From: JASLZO01 sp965247995
GTDB taxonomy: Bacteria > Chloroflexota > Dehalococcoidia > UBA6926
Assembly: GCA_965247995.1 (NCBI GenBank)
Contig: OZ252041.1
Location: 1,894,695 to 1,958,694, forward strand
Length of the DNA: 64,000 nucleotides
Reading direction: 5' to 3'
The notes beneath the pieces were generated by a model. That model did no database searches. It worked only from the letters and a program-made list of their open reading frames with translations, and was not told the origin of the DNA. The position numbers and the translations under genes are program-made. Shown one piece after another: positions 53,973 through 63,375 of this stretch. The number at the start of each line of letters is the position of its first letter. Position 1 is the first letter of the stretch.

Positions 53973-55733
53973 ATGAAGAATCGGTCCATTCTCGCCTTGA
54001 TTGCTGTCGTCGTCGGCGTTGCCCTGATAGGAGCCGCGTGTGCACCCTCCGATGAGCCGGAGGTGCAAGACTCTACGGATGCTGCCAGTGATACGACATC
54101 TGGGGGTGCATCGACGTCGGATGCCACCTCCAACGTGATGTCCGAAAAGCCTGCCCAAGTCGGCGACGTCTCGGTCAGTGGCGTGCCATTGGACCCTGAT
54201 GCTGTGTTTGGCGGAACTCTGGTGCGCGCCTACTTCCAGGAAGGTCCGACCTATAACTCATGGGGAGAGAAGAGCAACCTTTGGGGTGAATTGGGTCAAC
54301 CGTTGACCAACAACCTGATCCGCACCCAGAGTTGGGGTGACTTCGTAGACTTCGAGGATGCGGCGTATCTCGAATTCCACCCCTCGTTGGCTAAGTCATG
54401 GGAGCTTGCTCCAGATGGGCTGAGTTGGACGTTCAAACTCCACGAGGGCGTGACATTCTCTGATGGCGAACCCTTTACTTGTGAGGATGTTCAATGGTCG
54501 TTGGATACCGTGCGGACCGGCGAGGGGATAAGCCGGAGCGTTCTGCAAACGCAGTTCCTTGCGGTCGACAGTATCACCTGTGCCGACCCATTGACTGTCG
54601 TCATGAACCTCAACAAGCCTAAGGGTGCGCTACTTGAGTTGCTAGCAAGTCCGCACATCGTCATCCTCGCGAAACATCAATACTTCCCCGACAATATGGA
54701 GGAGATCGAGACGAAACCCAGCGTCGGAACTGGACCCTTCCTCCTCGCGGAAACACTCCTGGGTGAGAAATACGAGTTGGTCCGAAATCCGAGCTACTGG
54801 GATCAACCTTTCCCGTACCTGGATGGAATCACGCTCCAGTTCCTGGCTCAATCTGCAATACCAACTGCGCTGCGAGCCGGGCGCATCCATTGGGGATCCA
54901 ATGAAAGCCGGTTTAGAGGCGGGCCGCACGACACGTTGACGTTGGAATGCAGAACGTGTGTGATCTGGCCGAAGGGCTTCAGCATTGGGATCAGCCCGTC
55001 GCTAATGGTCAACCACTTGCGCTCACCGTGGAACCAACCCGAGGTCAAAGACGCAATCTCACTAGCTTTCGACAGGGAGAAGCTCTCGGCCCTGCGGGGC
55101 ATATCGGTGCCCTTCGCCGGGCCGTTCTTCCCTGGCAGTTTCTGGCAGTTCCCGGCGGACCGCTTGAAGGAGATTCCCGGCTACGACTTCGACAATGCGG
55201 AAGCGAATAAGGAACGGGCCCGCGAGCTCTTGCGCGTAGCTGGGTATGCGCCAGGAGAGCTTGTCCTGCCTCTGGATATCGGTGTCTACAATTTCGAGGA
55301 TGCACCACCGATCATCGAAGATCTGGAAGCGGTCGGGTTCACGGTAACATCGCAACAATTTGAAGTCGGGAGGACGTACGAGAAGCTTGGTGATGGGAAC
55401 TTTGAGGTCATGATTGCCGGCTTTGCCGGCGGTGGAGTGGACCCGGACTTCATGTTGTATGAATTCCACTACACGGGATCCGACCGCAATTATGGGCGTT
55501 GGACGAACCCGGAATTCGACCGGCTGGTTGACCTGCAGTCGGTGACGGTAGACCCGAACGAACGTCAACGGATAGTCTGGGATGCCGCGGAGATCGCGCT
55601 GCGCGAACATGCCATGATGTATGGTGGCACCGGTCTGCGCGGGTCGATCCATGATCACCGTATAAAGGGGTGGATGCCGCATATCGGCTTCATGTCGCAT
55701 GTACGGTTTGACCACGCCTACCTGGACTCCTAG
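53973..55733 (+). CDS. ABC transporter solute-binding lipoprotein, family 5
   Basis: The protein is 586 residues from ATG 53973 (GGGAGAG upstream). Signal peptide and lipobox: IALIGAACAPS with the lipidated Cys about 22. A Thr/Ser/Asp-rich linker follows. Mature family-5 motifs: SLAKSWELAPDGLSWTFKLHEGVTFSDGEPF (about 138) and DVQWSLDTVR, then VGTGPFLLAE. These proteins bind oligopeptides, nickel or organic ligands. No permease or ATPase gene adjoins. Convergent/divergent position opposite the crotonases suggests that it delivers their substrate. Confidence 0.92.
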   Translation: MKNRSILALIAVVVGVALIGAACAPSDEPEVQDSTDAASDTTSGGASTSDATSNVMSEKPAQVGDVSVSGVPLDPDAVFGGTLVRAYFQEGPTYNSWGEKSNLWGELGQPLTNNLIRTQSWGDFVDFEDAAYLEFHPSLAKSWELAPDGLSWTFKLHEGVTFSDGEPFTCEDVQWSLDTVRTGEGISRSVLQTQFLAVDSITCADPLTVVMNLNKPKGALLELLASPHIVILAKHQYFPDNMEEIETKPSVGTGPFLLAETLLGEKYELVRNPSYWDQPFPYLDGITLQFLAQSAIPTALRAGRIHWGSNESRFRGGPHDTLTLECRTCVIWPKGFSIGISPSLMVNHLRSPWNQPEVKDAISLAFDREKLSALRGISVPFAGPFFPGSFWQFPADRLKEIPGYDFDNAEANKERARELLRVAGYAPGELVLPLDIGVYNFEDAPPIIEDLEAVGFTVTSQQFEVGRTYEKLGDGNFEVMIAGFAGGGVDPDFMLYEFHYTGSDRNYGRWTNPEFDRLVDLQSVTVDPNERQRIVWDAAEIALREHAMMYGGTGLRGSIHDHRIKGWMPHIGFMSHVRFDHAYLDS

Positions 55734-55907
55734 AGGCACTAGAGTTCCCCGTACTGGAATCCTAACGTCGGCCCGCCTGGGTGCTCATTACCTGGGCGAG
55801 CCGAGGTTAGGCATAATGGCATCTGCGGGCTCAGCGCAGCTGGTAAGTCGCTCTTATGTCGCGAGTTCGTGGTCGAGTAATGCCCACGCTCGAAGCCTGA
55901 TTGCTGT

Positions 55908-56369
55908 TTGAGCTTGCATCGCGTGCGCGTAGCCTTTTTGGCGATTGTGGTGGCGGTGGCGCTCGTTGGGGCGTGTGGTGGCGAACCACCGCCTCTTCTG
56001 GGGATCTACCCGGCCCGTCTGGCGGACGGCCCCCCCGGCGCTCCCGCAGGGTGGGAGGCGGTCTCTTTCCGAGAAACACAATACGAGGTGGGCGAAGCGC
56101 CTATCGCGACTATCGATAATGTCGTCGATGCGCGGAGGTCACAACTGCAGGCCGGCGCAGTCGAGTTGGATTTCGACCCCAGCGGGGTCGCCGCCCTGCA
56201 GGACTACACTTCGAACGGGGAGCAGCTTGTCGCGTTCAAGTTTCGTGGTCGGCTTGCCGGATTCGCCGCGACGGCCTCTCTAGTTCCTTCTGGACACGTC
56301 TATGTGAAGGACCTGCTGCAATACGAAGTCCAAGCGTTGGTGGGTTTCTTCGACCAACAGAATGGCTGA
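55908..56369 (+). CDS. Hypothetical small lipoprotein
   Basis: The ORF has 153 residues. A hydrophobic stretch ends in LVGACGGEPP, a good lipobox with Cys 23. The rest shows beta-rich text without a family (AAGWEAVSF, LVAFKFRGRLAG). The start is TTG or the GTG at 55923, and no SD is seen, so the start is doubtful. CATAAT at about 55813 is the nearest -10 candidate. Possibly an accessory to the transporter gene. Confidence 0.5.
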   Translation: MSLHRVRVAFLAIVVAVALVGACGGEPPPLLGIYPARLADGPPGAPAGWEAVSFRETQYEVGEAPIATIDNVVDARRSQLQAGAVELDFDPSGVAALQDYTSNGEQLVAFKFRGRLAGFAATASLVPSGHVYVKDLLQYEVQALVGFFDQQNG

Positions 56370-56575
56370 AACCAAGTTCGTCTCACCCAGGCCCTCCTGA
56401 CTTCTGGCCAGCTTCGCAATGTGGCAGCGACATCGTCCAGAATCAGGACGTTTGAAACACGGCGGTGACAACCTCCGTCGGCGACATCAGTGTCCGGCTG
56501 ATGGCTCCGCAAATCGAGAAACGTGCGCTCGGCGCTGAAGCCGCATGAAGACAGATGGAAATGAACCAGGGCAGA

Positions 56576-59005
56576 CTAAGCGAGCACCTTCGCCTCTTGC
56601 AGTTCCCTGATATCCGCTGCTGTAAGTCCTAAGAGTCTGCCCAACACCTTGCGATTGTGCTGCCCAAGCGCTGGCGCACCCGTACGGACTCGACCAGGCG
56701 TCTCCGATAACTGCGCGGTGAAGCCGGGATGTTCAATCGTTCCCCACCTTGTATCGCCATGGGTGATCGGCACGATGTAGTTGCGAGCCCGCAAGTGGTG
56801 ATCGAAGAACATATCTTCGTTGGTCTGCACGGCGGTTGCAGGCACCCCCTCGTTCTGAAGCAGGATCATCGTCTGTCGAGGCGTCAGCCTGCGGGTCCAT
56901 TCGGATAGCTGGTCATCGATCTCGCCGCGGTTCTCCAACCGACCCTCCAGCGTCGCGAACCGAGCGTCTTGTGTCCATGGCAGCGGCTCCCCACCAACAG
57001 GCGTCAGGGCGCGCCCCAAGCCTGCCCACTCCTCGTCATTGGTACACGCGATGGCGCACCAGGCATCCTCACCTTTGCAGGGATACACTTCGTGAGGAAC
57101 CGCGTAGGGCCGTTGATTACCGGATGCCGCTCCACTGCGGCCATTTACGCTGAAGTCTAGGAAGGGAATCCCCGCCGCACTGGCCATTCCCTCCGTCATT
57201 GACACTTCGACGTATTGCCCCCGGCCTGTCAGCCGACGGTGATACAGCGCGATCTCCAAGAGAGTGGCGCCTAGGCTGCCCACGAAGTTGTCCGCGTAGT
57301 CGATGCCGCAGTTGCCTGATAGAGGAGAGTCGGCATGGCCCCAGAGGTGGACGATCCCTGCCGCCGCAGTTGCCTGTCGGCCCCAGGAGACGTAGCTCGA
57401 AAATGGTCCCGTTTGGCCAAAACCGGAGATGCTCAGATACACGATCTCTGGCTTGAACTGACGTACGTTCGCATAGTCCAACCCCCAGCGCTGCAGCGCG
57501 CCAGGCGAATAGTTCTCCGCCACCACGTCGCTCACTTTGATGAGGCGGCGCACCAGTTCCTGGCCGTCGTGTGTATGCAGATCGACGGAGATGCTCAGCT
57601 TGTTCCTGTTGATCTCGGGCTGAGTTGGGCTTGTGATTTGAGTTCGCGCTTGAAGGTCGAACAAACCCGACTCGATTTTTATGACTTCGGCTCCGAAATC
57701 GGCGAGCTGGCGCGTCGCGTAGGGACCGACTAGAGCTCTCGTCAAGTCGGTCATGCGGACTCTTTCGAGCGGAAGTGACGATGTTCTTCGTGATCGTCGC
57801 GCGGCGCCTCGCCTCCGAGTGTCTTGCACAGACGCAAGAAGGTCATCGGTGTGCTCGCCCAAAAGCGGTGCCGGTCGGAAAAATCGCCATGGTGTTTCGC
57901 TCAAGTTCCCGGGAGCTCCCGCCATTTCGAGCTCGCCGACAACCGGGTGGTCCCCACGGACAAAGAACTCCCGAGCAACGAACTGCGGATCGCGGCTGAG
58001 CGTACCCGGTGTGTTCATCGGTGCGGTAGGGATACGCCTCCGTTGGGCCTCTTCGACCACGTATGCTACCGTCAGCTTGCTGGTGAACGCTTCGATGGCT
58101 GTGTTAATGAATTCGGCGTTCTCTTGCCGAGTCAGGCGGTCTTCGAAGACAGCGTCTTGAAGAGCAAGATCCCCCACCCACTCAGCCAGTGCCATGTACT
58201 GTTTCGGGTTCAGCGCCGCGATCATGACGTGGCCATCCGAGCACGGGAAAACGCTGACTCCTCCATACGCGGTATCCCCCGGCCGCTCGCTGATGGAAGC
58301 TGAGCGCCCATACAGCGCAATGTAGTTGTACAAAGCGATATTCGCGGTCACTTCCTGCATCGAGACATCAACATGTTGGCCGCGGCCCGTCGTTCCGCGC
58401 GCGAACAGTGCATGGAATATGCCAAGCGCTCCATGGATGCTGGGAAGCTCGTAACCTAAGAAGGCGGGCGACATACATGGCTGGCGCCCGGGGTCACCCT
58501 GGGCCATGAGGAGTCCGCCCATCGCCTCAGCATGAAGGTCCAAACCCTTGTACCCCGCGAACGGGCCTGATTGGCCAAACGGGGTAATCGAACAGTAAAT
58601 GAGCTCAGGGTTCTCTCGTTGAAGGTCGGCGAAACCAAGCCCAATATCATCGAGATAGCCAGGTTGAAATCCCTCCACCACGACGTCTGCCGTCCGCGCG
58701 AGACGTCTAAGCTCTGCTCGGCCATCTTCCTCCTCTAGGTCCAGTACGATGCTCAGCTTATTTGTGTGGAGCGCCAAAAAGACCAAGCTGCGCTCCATGT
58801 TCGCTTGATCGCCAGCGAAGGGTGGAAGCCGTCGCGTTGAGTCGCCGCCGGGGGGCTCAACGAGGATCACCTCCGCTCCGAAGTCCGCGAAGATGCGCCC
58901 GCAATAAGCGGTCTTGAGTCCGCCCAAGTCGAGAACCCGAAGTCCGACAAGCGCGGCCGGGACATCAGGCTGGCCTTTCCCAGCGACCTGATTGGAGGCT
59001 GTCAT
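56576..59005 (-). CDS. Double-domain CaiB/BaiF CoA-transferase
   Basis: The protein has 809 residues in one frame with two complete family III CoA-transferase domains (about 15-395 and 415-805). Each has the signature GLRVLDL / DLTRALVGP start, DFGAEVILVEPPGGDS / FGAEVIKIES, ITPFGQSGPFAGY / ISGFGQTGPFSSY, and a TGRGQ(H/Y)V(D/E)VSM segment. Domain 2 has Asp in GIDYADNFVG as expected for the acyl-anhydride residue; domain 1 reads GYELPSIHGALG and seems to lack it. It probably activates a carboxylic acid by moving CoA from succinyl-CoA or a similar donor. Fusion is rare compared with separate subunits. Confidence 0.9.
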   Translation of the reverse strand: MTASNQVAGKGQPDVPAALVGLRVLDLGGLKTAYCGRIFADFGAEVILVEPPGGDSTRRLPPFAGDQANMERSLVFLALHTNKLSIVLDLEEEDGRAELRRLARTADVVVEGFQPGYLDDIGLGFADLQRENPELIYCSITPFGQSGPFAGYKGLDLHAEAMGGLLMAQGDPGRQPCMSPAFLGYELPSIHGALGIFHALFARGTTGRGQHVDVSMQEVTANIALYNYIALYGRSASISERPGDTAYGGVSVFPCSDGHVMIAALNPKQYMALAEWVGDLALQDAVFEDRLTRQENAEFINTAIEAFTSKLTVAYVVEEAQRRRIPTAPMNTPGTLSRDPQFVAREFFVRGDHPVVGELEMAGAPGNLSETPWRFFRPAPLLGEHTDDLLASVQDTRRRGAARRSRRTSSLPLERVRMTDLTRALVGPYATRQLADFGAEVIKIESGLFDLQARTQITSPTQPEINRNKLSISVDLHTHDGQELVRRLIKVSDVVAENYSPGALQRWGLDYANVRQFKPEIVYLSISGFGQTGPFSSYVSWGRQATAAAGIVHLWGHADSPLSGNCGIDYADNFVGSLGATLLEIALYHRRLTGRGQYVEVSMTEGMASAAGIPFLDFSVNGRSGAASGNQRPYAVPHEVYPCKGEDAWCAIACTNDEEWAGLGRALTPVGGEPLPWTQDARFATLEGRLENRGEIDDQLSEWTRRLTPRQTMILLQNEGVPATAVQTNEDMFFDHHLRARNYIVPITHGDTRWGTIEHPGFTAQLSETPGRVRTGAPALGQHNRKVLGRLLGLTAADIRELQEAKVLA

Positions 59006-59627
59006 AAAATACCCGCACCTCGATGGAGTGTTGCGTTATGGAACGTTCATGCCGGCGTCGTCCACTGTATATCAACGGGACTCATTCCGCTTGCGGCCTC
59101 CGGTCGTCGGGATGGCACAAACTCATCGATCCATCCCCCTTGGGCTCCAAACACTACCCTCATTCCGGCGTAGCTCCTCGCTCGAACCGGCTGTATGACC
59201 TAACCCGGTCGGCTGGTGGCCGATCAGCGCTATCGTGGGTTCTCGGGCACAGGACCTGTTGCAACGCTTAATGGGAGGAAGCTCATTAATAGACGCTGAG
59301 CTACCAGCTCGAATTACGTTGAGGTCGCGCTACGCTGGCGAGTTTCTACCGTCCCAGTCCCCACGGTCGGATCCCCGCATTGCGAGCACGTAAGCAGACG
59401 AGCCCGCGGAACGGCATCATCCGCGGCCATTTACCGATGGTCTCTTCGTCGGATCCAGCAGTACGTTCAGACAGGCGGCGATTCGACTCGACACGTGGGG
59501 TTGTAGATGCCATTCTGTTCCCCACCCATGTGTAGGTGAGGGCGGGGGTTATCCGCTTTGGGCACGTACACCGGAAGCGCCCTGCTACTCACAATTCTCG
59601 GGAACGTGGCGGGCACGCGGTAAACGT
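59006..59627. other. Non-coding stretch before tRNA-Val
   Basis: About 620 bases between the CoA-transferase start and tRNA-Val. Only short frames (under 85 codons) occur and none looks like a protein. No clear promoter for the tRNA, terminator or repeat was found. The composition is similar to the surroundings. It could be decayed DNA at the edge of the accessory block. Confidence 0.5.
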
Positions 59628-59704
59628 GGGCGGTTAGCTCAGTTGGTGAGAGCGCATGCTTCACACGCATGAGGTCACTGGTTCGAGTCCAGTATCGCCC
59701 ACCA
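59628..59704 (+). tRNA. tRNA-Val (anticodon CAC)
   Basis: Acceptor GGGCGGT/ATCGCCC (one G-T), D stem GCTC/GAGC, anticodon stem CATGC/GCATG with loop TTCACAC (anticodon CAC, 59662-59664), T stem ACTGG/CCAGT with TTCGAGT loop. CCA is encoded. It borders the accessory block. Confidence 0.95.
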
Positions 59705-59895
59705 CCCTGGACAAAATCGAGAACCTTGACTCTGACGTTTAAGTTGGCCGTGTAGGGCAGAGGGATTCACTGCCCTATCGAGCGCAAGCGGGTGCAAAGT
59801 CAGGGCTCTCTCATCGTGTAGGTCCGGCTCGAAGGATGCATCCACTAGATTGGCGAACTGGCCTCTACGAGCTCCAGACTTCTCAAGCGACACTA

Positions 59896-60513
59896 CTAAC
59901 GCCGCTCGACACCACCAACGCCGCTCGTAGAGTGGCTTCCGCCAGGATTTCGTTCGATCTGGGGTGACCCAAGATTGCGGATGCTCCTGAAAATGGCAAA
60001 GGCGACCTGCTGTTGCGCTGGAGTCAGGTCTTCCCCCCACAGGGTCAGCTTGGGTCCGCCCAAGTTCTTGAAGTACGCTCCAGTGATACCGCCTAACTCG
60101 CCGGTGGGTGTAACTAGCTTCGCTTCAACGCCACCTATGGTGTCGTAGAACACGGAGTGAGGGGCCTCCGGATCGTTCCCATAGTTCAGCTGAGGTGAGT
60201 AGGCTCCGTAGTCAAATATGAGCCGTACTCCGAAGCCCACTACTTCGCCGACGTATGAGTCAATGCCCCGAAGTTCATTCACCTTCCATGCAGGAGGTAG
60301 GCGTAGGGAGAAGCCTGGCATGCCGTCCCACGCTGGAACTTCCACAAACCTCCAATTCGGTGACGGTTCTGCATCGAGGGTTAGTTGGACGGACTCCGAC
60401 AATTCAGGGCCAGCGCTGTCGGATCCTTCGGGAGGAGCCGTTGGAGTGGCAGTGGCACAAGCCACGAGAAAGAGAGCGGCCAACCCAGATACGAATAGCG
60501 TCAGGCGTAACAC
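59896..60513 (-). CDS. Hypothetical lipoprotein
   Basis: The protein has 205 residues, a signal ending in LVACATA (Cys 19), then a Pro/Ser linker. The middle has a beta-rich part with WKVNELRGIDSYVGEVVGFGVRLIFDYG and an end with TPAQQQVAFAIFRSIR. Family not recognised. It may belong to the importer region but is transcribed the opposite way. ATG 60513 has CGGAGG-like sequence just upstream (on the minus strand GGAGGACG). Confidence 0.6.
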   Translation of the reverse strand: MLRLTLFVSGLAALFLVACATATPTAPPEGSDSAGPELSESVQLTLDAEPSPNWRFVEVPAWDGMPGFSLRLPPAWKVNELRGIDSYVGEVVGFGVRLIFDYGAYSPQLNYGNDPEAPHSVFYDTIGGVEAKLVTPTGELGGITGAYFKNLGGPKLTLWGEDLTPAQQQVAFAIFRSIRNLGSPQIERNPGGSHSTSGVGGVERR

Positions 60514-60660
60514 AGTCGTCCTCCACTAGGCTTTCTCTCTCAAGCAAAGATTAGACGAGAGGTCAGGACCTGACGAGAGCGGAGCGCTGTAGGACCTAGC
60601 CTCTACCGAGGCCTCGGGAATGGCCCAATCGGCCAGGTTTCCAGCAGTTGGACGCCGACG

Positions 60661-60852
60661 TTGTTCGACTTGAAGGCTCCTGGATATGTGAACGTCTCGT
60701 TGGGGGGAGACGCTGACCTTATCGTTGTACTCAAGGAGGCTCAAAAACTTGAAAGCCTCTTCGCCAGAAAGAAGGAGGTCGAGGCGATGGGCATTAAGCT
60801 GGACGATCCCGAAGCTTTCTTGATGGATGTCAGAAACCGTCTCGCACTTTGA
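60661..60852 (+). CDS. Possible small protein
   Basis: A 63-residue frame with a TTG start and no clear SD. Its composition is protein-like (KEAQKLESLFARKKEVEAMGIKLDD, an amphipathic helix). It could be a real small protein or a fragment of a lost gene. No family recognised. Confidence 0.3.
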   Translation: MFDLKAPGYVNVSLGGDADLIVVLKEAQKLESLFARKKEVEAMGIKLDDPEAFLMDVRNRLAL

Positions 60853-60901
60853 CTAGAACGATACGCTCCTACCCTGCAAGTCCGGGCCGGTTTCCAGCGC
60901 T

Positions 60902-62314
60902 ATGTTAGGCGGACCGTTCAATGGGTCCTCCGTGGCTCGGGGCCTGGATGGTCTACGGCGGTTGATGAAGACCTTCGCGTTTTCGGGTACGCAGGTGCTC
61001 GCGGTCGTACTGGCGGTCGCGGTGGCCGCATATCTCGGTTGGAAGATCAGTCAGTCGGCCGAACAAGCGCTCCAATTCGCCTTCAACGGACTGTCGGTGG
61101 GCGCGGTGTATGCCTTGGTCGCGATCGGGTTCACGCTCGTGTACAGCACGGTCTGGTTCTTTGACCTGTACTACGGCGCGGCAGCCGCCGTCGGCGCCTA
61201 TGGCGTCTATTACTTGAGATCTCAGCAAACGCTTCAGGGCCAGTACGAAGTCAACGACCTGTCGGTGAACATCGTCTTCGCAGCGGTTGTGGCTGGTGTG
61301 ACCGCGTGGGCGCTGCATGCTGGCGTTTACCCGCGGCTCCGGACCCGGTTCAAAGCGACGGTCCTTCGTGTGGTTGGGACCCTGGTTGCGTTGGGCGCTG
61401 GGCTGTATACCGGATTCGTTCTCGCCTATCCAGACCAACTCAACGTCACCATCAGTCCGGCGATAAGCGTGTTGGTTGCGATTGGAGCTGGTTGGTTGTT
61501 CTACGGAATCTCTCGAAGGCTCCCTATCGGCGCGGGTCCCGTCCGATTCGTTGTACTCGCGGCCCTTCCCGCCACAGCTTTGGGGGCCTATTCCGGGTTC
61601 GTTGTCGCGAACGCGCCGGGGGCCAACCTCTATATCAGTTGGGGGGTGTCGTGTCTGCTGGCGGGGGCTGTGGGTCTGGCACTCTACCGCGGGTTGTACG
61701 TCTCTATGAGGGAACGGGCGAAGTCCCCGCTGGTCATCCTCGTCGCGTCGCTTGGGGTCCTGTTGGCGATAAGCGCGTTGATCGCCATGGTGTTCCAGAG
61801 CACGCCACGTCCCCTACCCGACGCGTTCGGCAGCGACCCGTGGACGATCGGCGGGGCCAACATCAAGGGATTCAACGTGTTCACGGTTGGCGTGGCGATC
61901 GTTGGATTCCTCGCTGTGGTATTCGTCCTGAAGAGGACAGCCTTCGGCAAGGCAGTACGGGCCATAGGGGACGACGAAGAGGTGGCGAAGGTCGTTGGGA
62001 TCAACACGACATCGGTGATCGCCGTGGTGTTCTTTATCGGAGCGGCCTTCGCGGCCCTGGGTGGGATCCTGAGCGGACACGATACGGCGATTCACCCCAG
62101 GATGGGCCTTCTGCTTCTTCTGAATGGGTGGATCGCTTCCGTGATTGGCGGGATCGGGAACATCTATGGCGCGATCGTCGGTGGCTTCGTCCTGGGTATG
62201 GTCCAGCAATTCGGCATTTGGGATGTGTCCGGCGAGTGGAGGGATGCGATCTCGTTCGGCCTGTTGATCCTGTTCCTGTCGTTCTGGCCCAAGGGTCTGT
62301 TGCCGCGGAGGTAG
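60902..62314 (+). CDS. livH: Branched-chain-type ABC transporter permease LivH, enlarged
   Basis: The protein has 470 residues, against about 290-310 for usual LivH. The start of the family is at about 60 (NGLSVGAVYALVAIGFTLVYSTVWFFDLYYG), and the end is canonical (GKAVRAIGDDEEVAKVVGINT, IGGIGNIYGAIVGGF, LFLSFWPKGLLPRR). About 130 extra residues with several hydrophobic segments lie between these parts (about 115-245). ATG 60902 is used; ATG 60965 is possible. LivM follows by 11 bases. It forms the membrane channel of an amino-acid, urea or amide importer. Confidence 0.88.
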   Translation: MLGGPFNGSSVARGLDGLRRLMKTFAFSGTQVLAVVLAVAVAAYLGWKISQSAEQALQFAFNGLSVGAVYALVAIGFTLVYSTVWFFDLYYGAAAAVGAYGVYYLRSQQTLQGQYEVNDLSVNIVFAAVVAGVTAWALHAGVYPRLRTRFKATVLRVVGTLVALGAGLYTGFVLAYPDQLNVTISPAISVLVAIGAGWLFYGISRRLPIGAGPVRFVVLAALPATALGAYSGFVVANAPGANLYISWGVSCLLAGAVGLALYRGLYVSMRERAKSPLVILVASLGVLLAISALIAMVFQSTPRPLPDAFGSDPWTIGGANIKGFNVFTVGVAIVGFLAVVFVLKRTAFGKAVRAIGDDEEVAKVVGINTTSVIAVVFFIGAAFAALGGILSGHDTAIHPRMGLLLLLNGWIASVIGGIGNIYGAIVGGFVLGMVQQFGIWDVSGEWRDAISFGLLILFLSFWPKGLLPRR

Positions 62315-62325
62315 CGCCGACGTCC

Positions 62326-63375
62326 ATGAGGATTCGGAACATACGTGAGGAGTGGGGCTCGCTGCGCGACGCTGGCACGGTTATGCGGTTCGCGAAAGGC
62401 AACATCGAGCTGTGGGTGAACCTCTTCGTCCTCACGTGGGCGTTCGCGTTCATGCTCTGGCAAGGCATGGGGTTCGCCATTGCCATCGGTACCGTCTTCG
62501 GCATCTGGGCGATCCTCGCGGTCAGTTTGAACCTCGTGGTTGGGTTCACCGGCCTGCTGTCCGTGGGTCATATCGGGTTCTTCGGAATCGGCGCCTACAC
62601 GATGGCCATCCTGACTTCGAACACGATGTACGAACAACTGCGCACGGAGGCCATCCCGACGTATGGTTGGTCCTTCTTCGCCGCGCTGCCCGTCAGCGCA
62701 GCGTTGGCCGGCCTCGCCGCCATCGTTGTTGGGGTCGTACTGAACCGGTTCAGAGACGACATCTTTGTCCTTGTGTCCTTCGGTTTCGCCATCATCTCGT
62801 ACAACGTCTTTCTGAATTGGAAGGGCGTTACAAGGGGGGCTTTCGGCATTCATGGGATCCCCAGGCCCGAGGTAGGCGGGTGGGTGTTCGACGGCGAACT
62901 GGAGTTTCTGTTCCTGGTCCTTTTCTTCCTAGCGGTCGTCACCGCGGTCTCCTGGCTCATCGTGAGCTCGTCCTTTGGGAGAGTTCTTACCGCCATTCGG
63001 GAAGATGAGCAGGCTGTCGAGGTCTTTGGCTACCGGACGACCCACTACAAGCTGGCGATCTGGGTCATATCGGCGATGATGGCGGGTGTCGCGGGTGGCC
63101 TCTTCAGCAGTTGGACCAGCTTCATCGACCCCAACTCGTTCGTACTGCTGGATTCGATACTACTCGTCTCGATTGTGATTTTGGGAGGGCTGGCTTCGAT
63201 CTGGGGTTCGCTCCTTGGAGCGATGGCCTTCGTCCTGCTTGAGGAAGGCATGCGCTTTCTCCCGTTCCTGCCGCCGGAGTACGTGGGTCAAGCACGGCAG
63301 GTCGTCTTGGGCGTCCTGTTGGTGCTGCTGATGCTCTTCCGGCCGCAAGGCTTGGTTGGGAAGTACAAGTTATGA
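62326..63375 (+). CDS. livM: Branched-chain-type ABC transporter permease LivM
   Basis: The protein is 349 residues from ATG 62326. The LivM pattern is AILAVSLNLVVGFTGLLSVGHIGFFGIGAYT, then FGRVLTAIREDEQAVEVFGYRT (the cytoplasmic EAA-like loop that contacts the ATPase), and the C-terminal RQVVLGVLLVLLMLFRPQGLVGKY. A longer in-frame reading from 61306 lies inside livH and is a shadow. Its stop overlaps the livG start (ATGA). Confidence 0.93.
   Translation: MRIRNIREEWGSLRDAGTVMRFAKGNIELWVNLFVLTWAFAFMLWQGMGFAIAIGTVFGIWAILAVSLNLVVGFTGLLSVGHIGFFGIGAYTMAILTSNTMYEQLRTEAIPTYGWSFFAALPVSAALAGLAAIVVGVVLNRFRDDIFVLVSFGFAIISYNVFLNWKGVTRGAFGIHGIPRPEVGGWVFDGELEFLFLVLFFLAVVTAVSWLIVSSSFGRVLTAIREDEQAVEVFGYRTTHYKLAIWVISAMMAGVAGGLFSSWTSFIDPNSFVLLDSILLVSIVILGGLASIWGSLLGAMAFVLLEEGMRFLPFLPPEYVGQARQVVLGVLLVLLMLFRPQGLVGKYKL

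Noticed and set aside
59467..59670. A minus-strand 67-codon frame over tRNA-Val
   Set aside because: It runs across the tRNA gene and has no SD or known motif.
50037..59704. Integrated element with att duplications at the tRNA genes
   Set aside because: No copy of either tRNA 3' end and no integrase was found, so only a loose island idea is kept.
61306..62325. In-frame extension of livM through livH
   Set aside because: An Arg/Trp-rich shadow frame of livH. The LivM start is ATG 62326.
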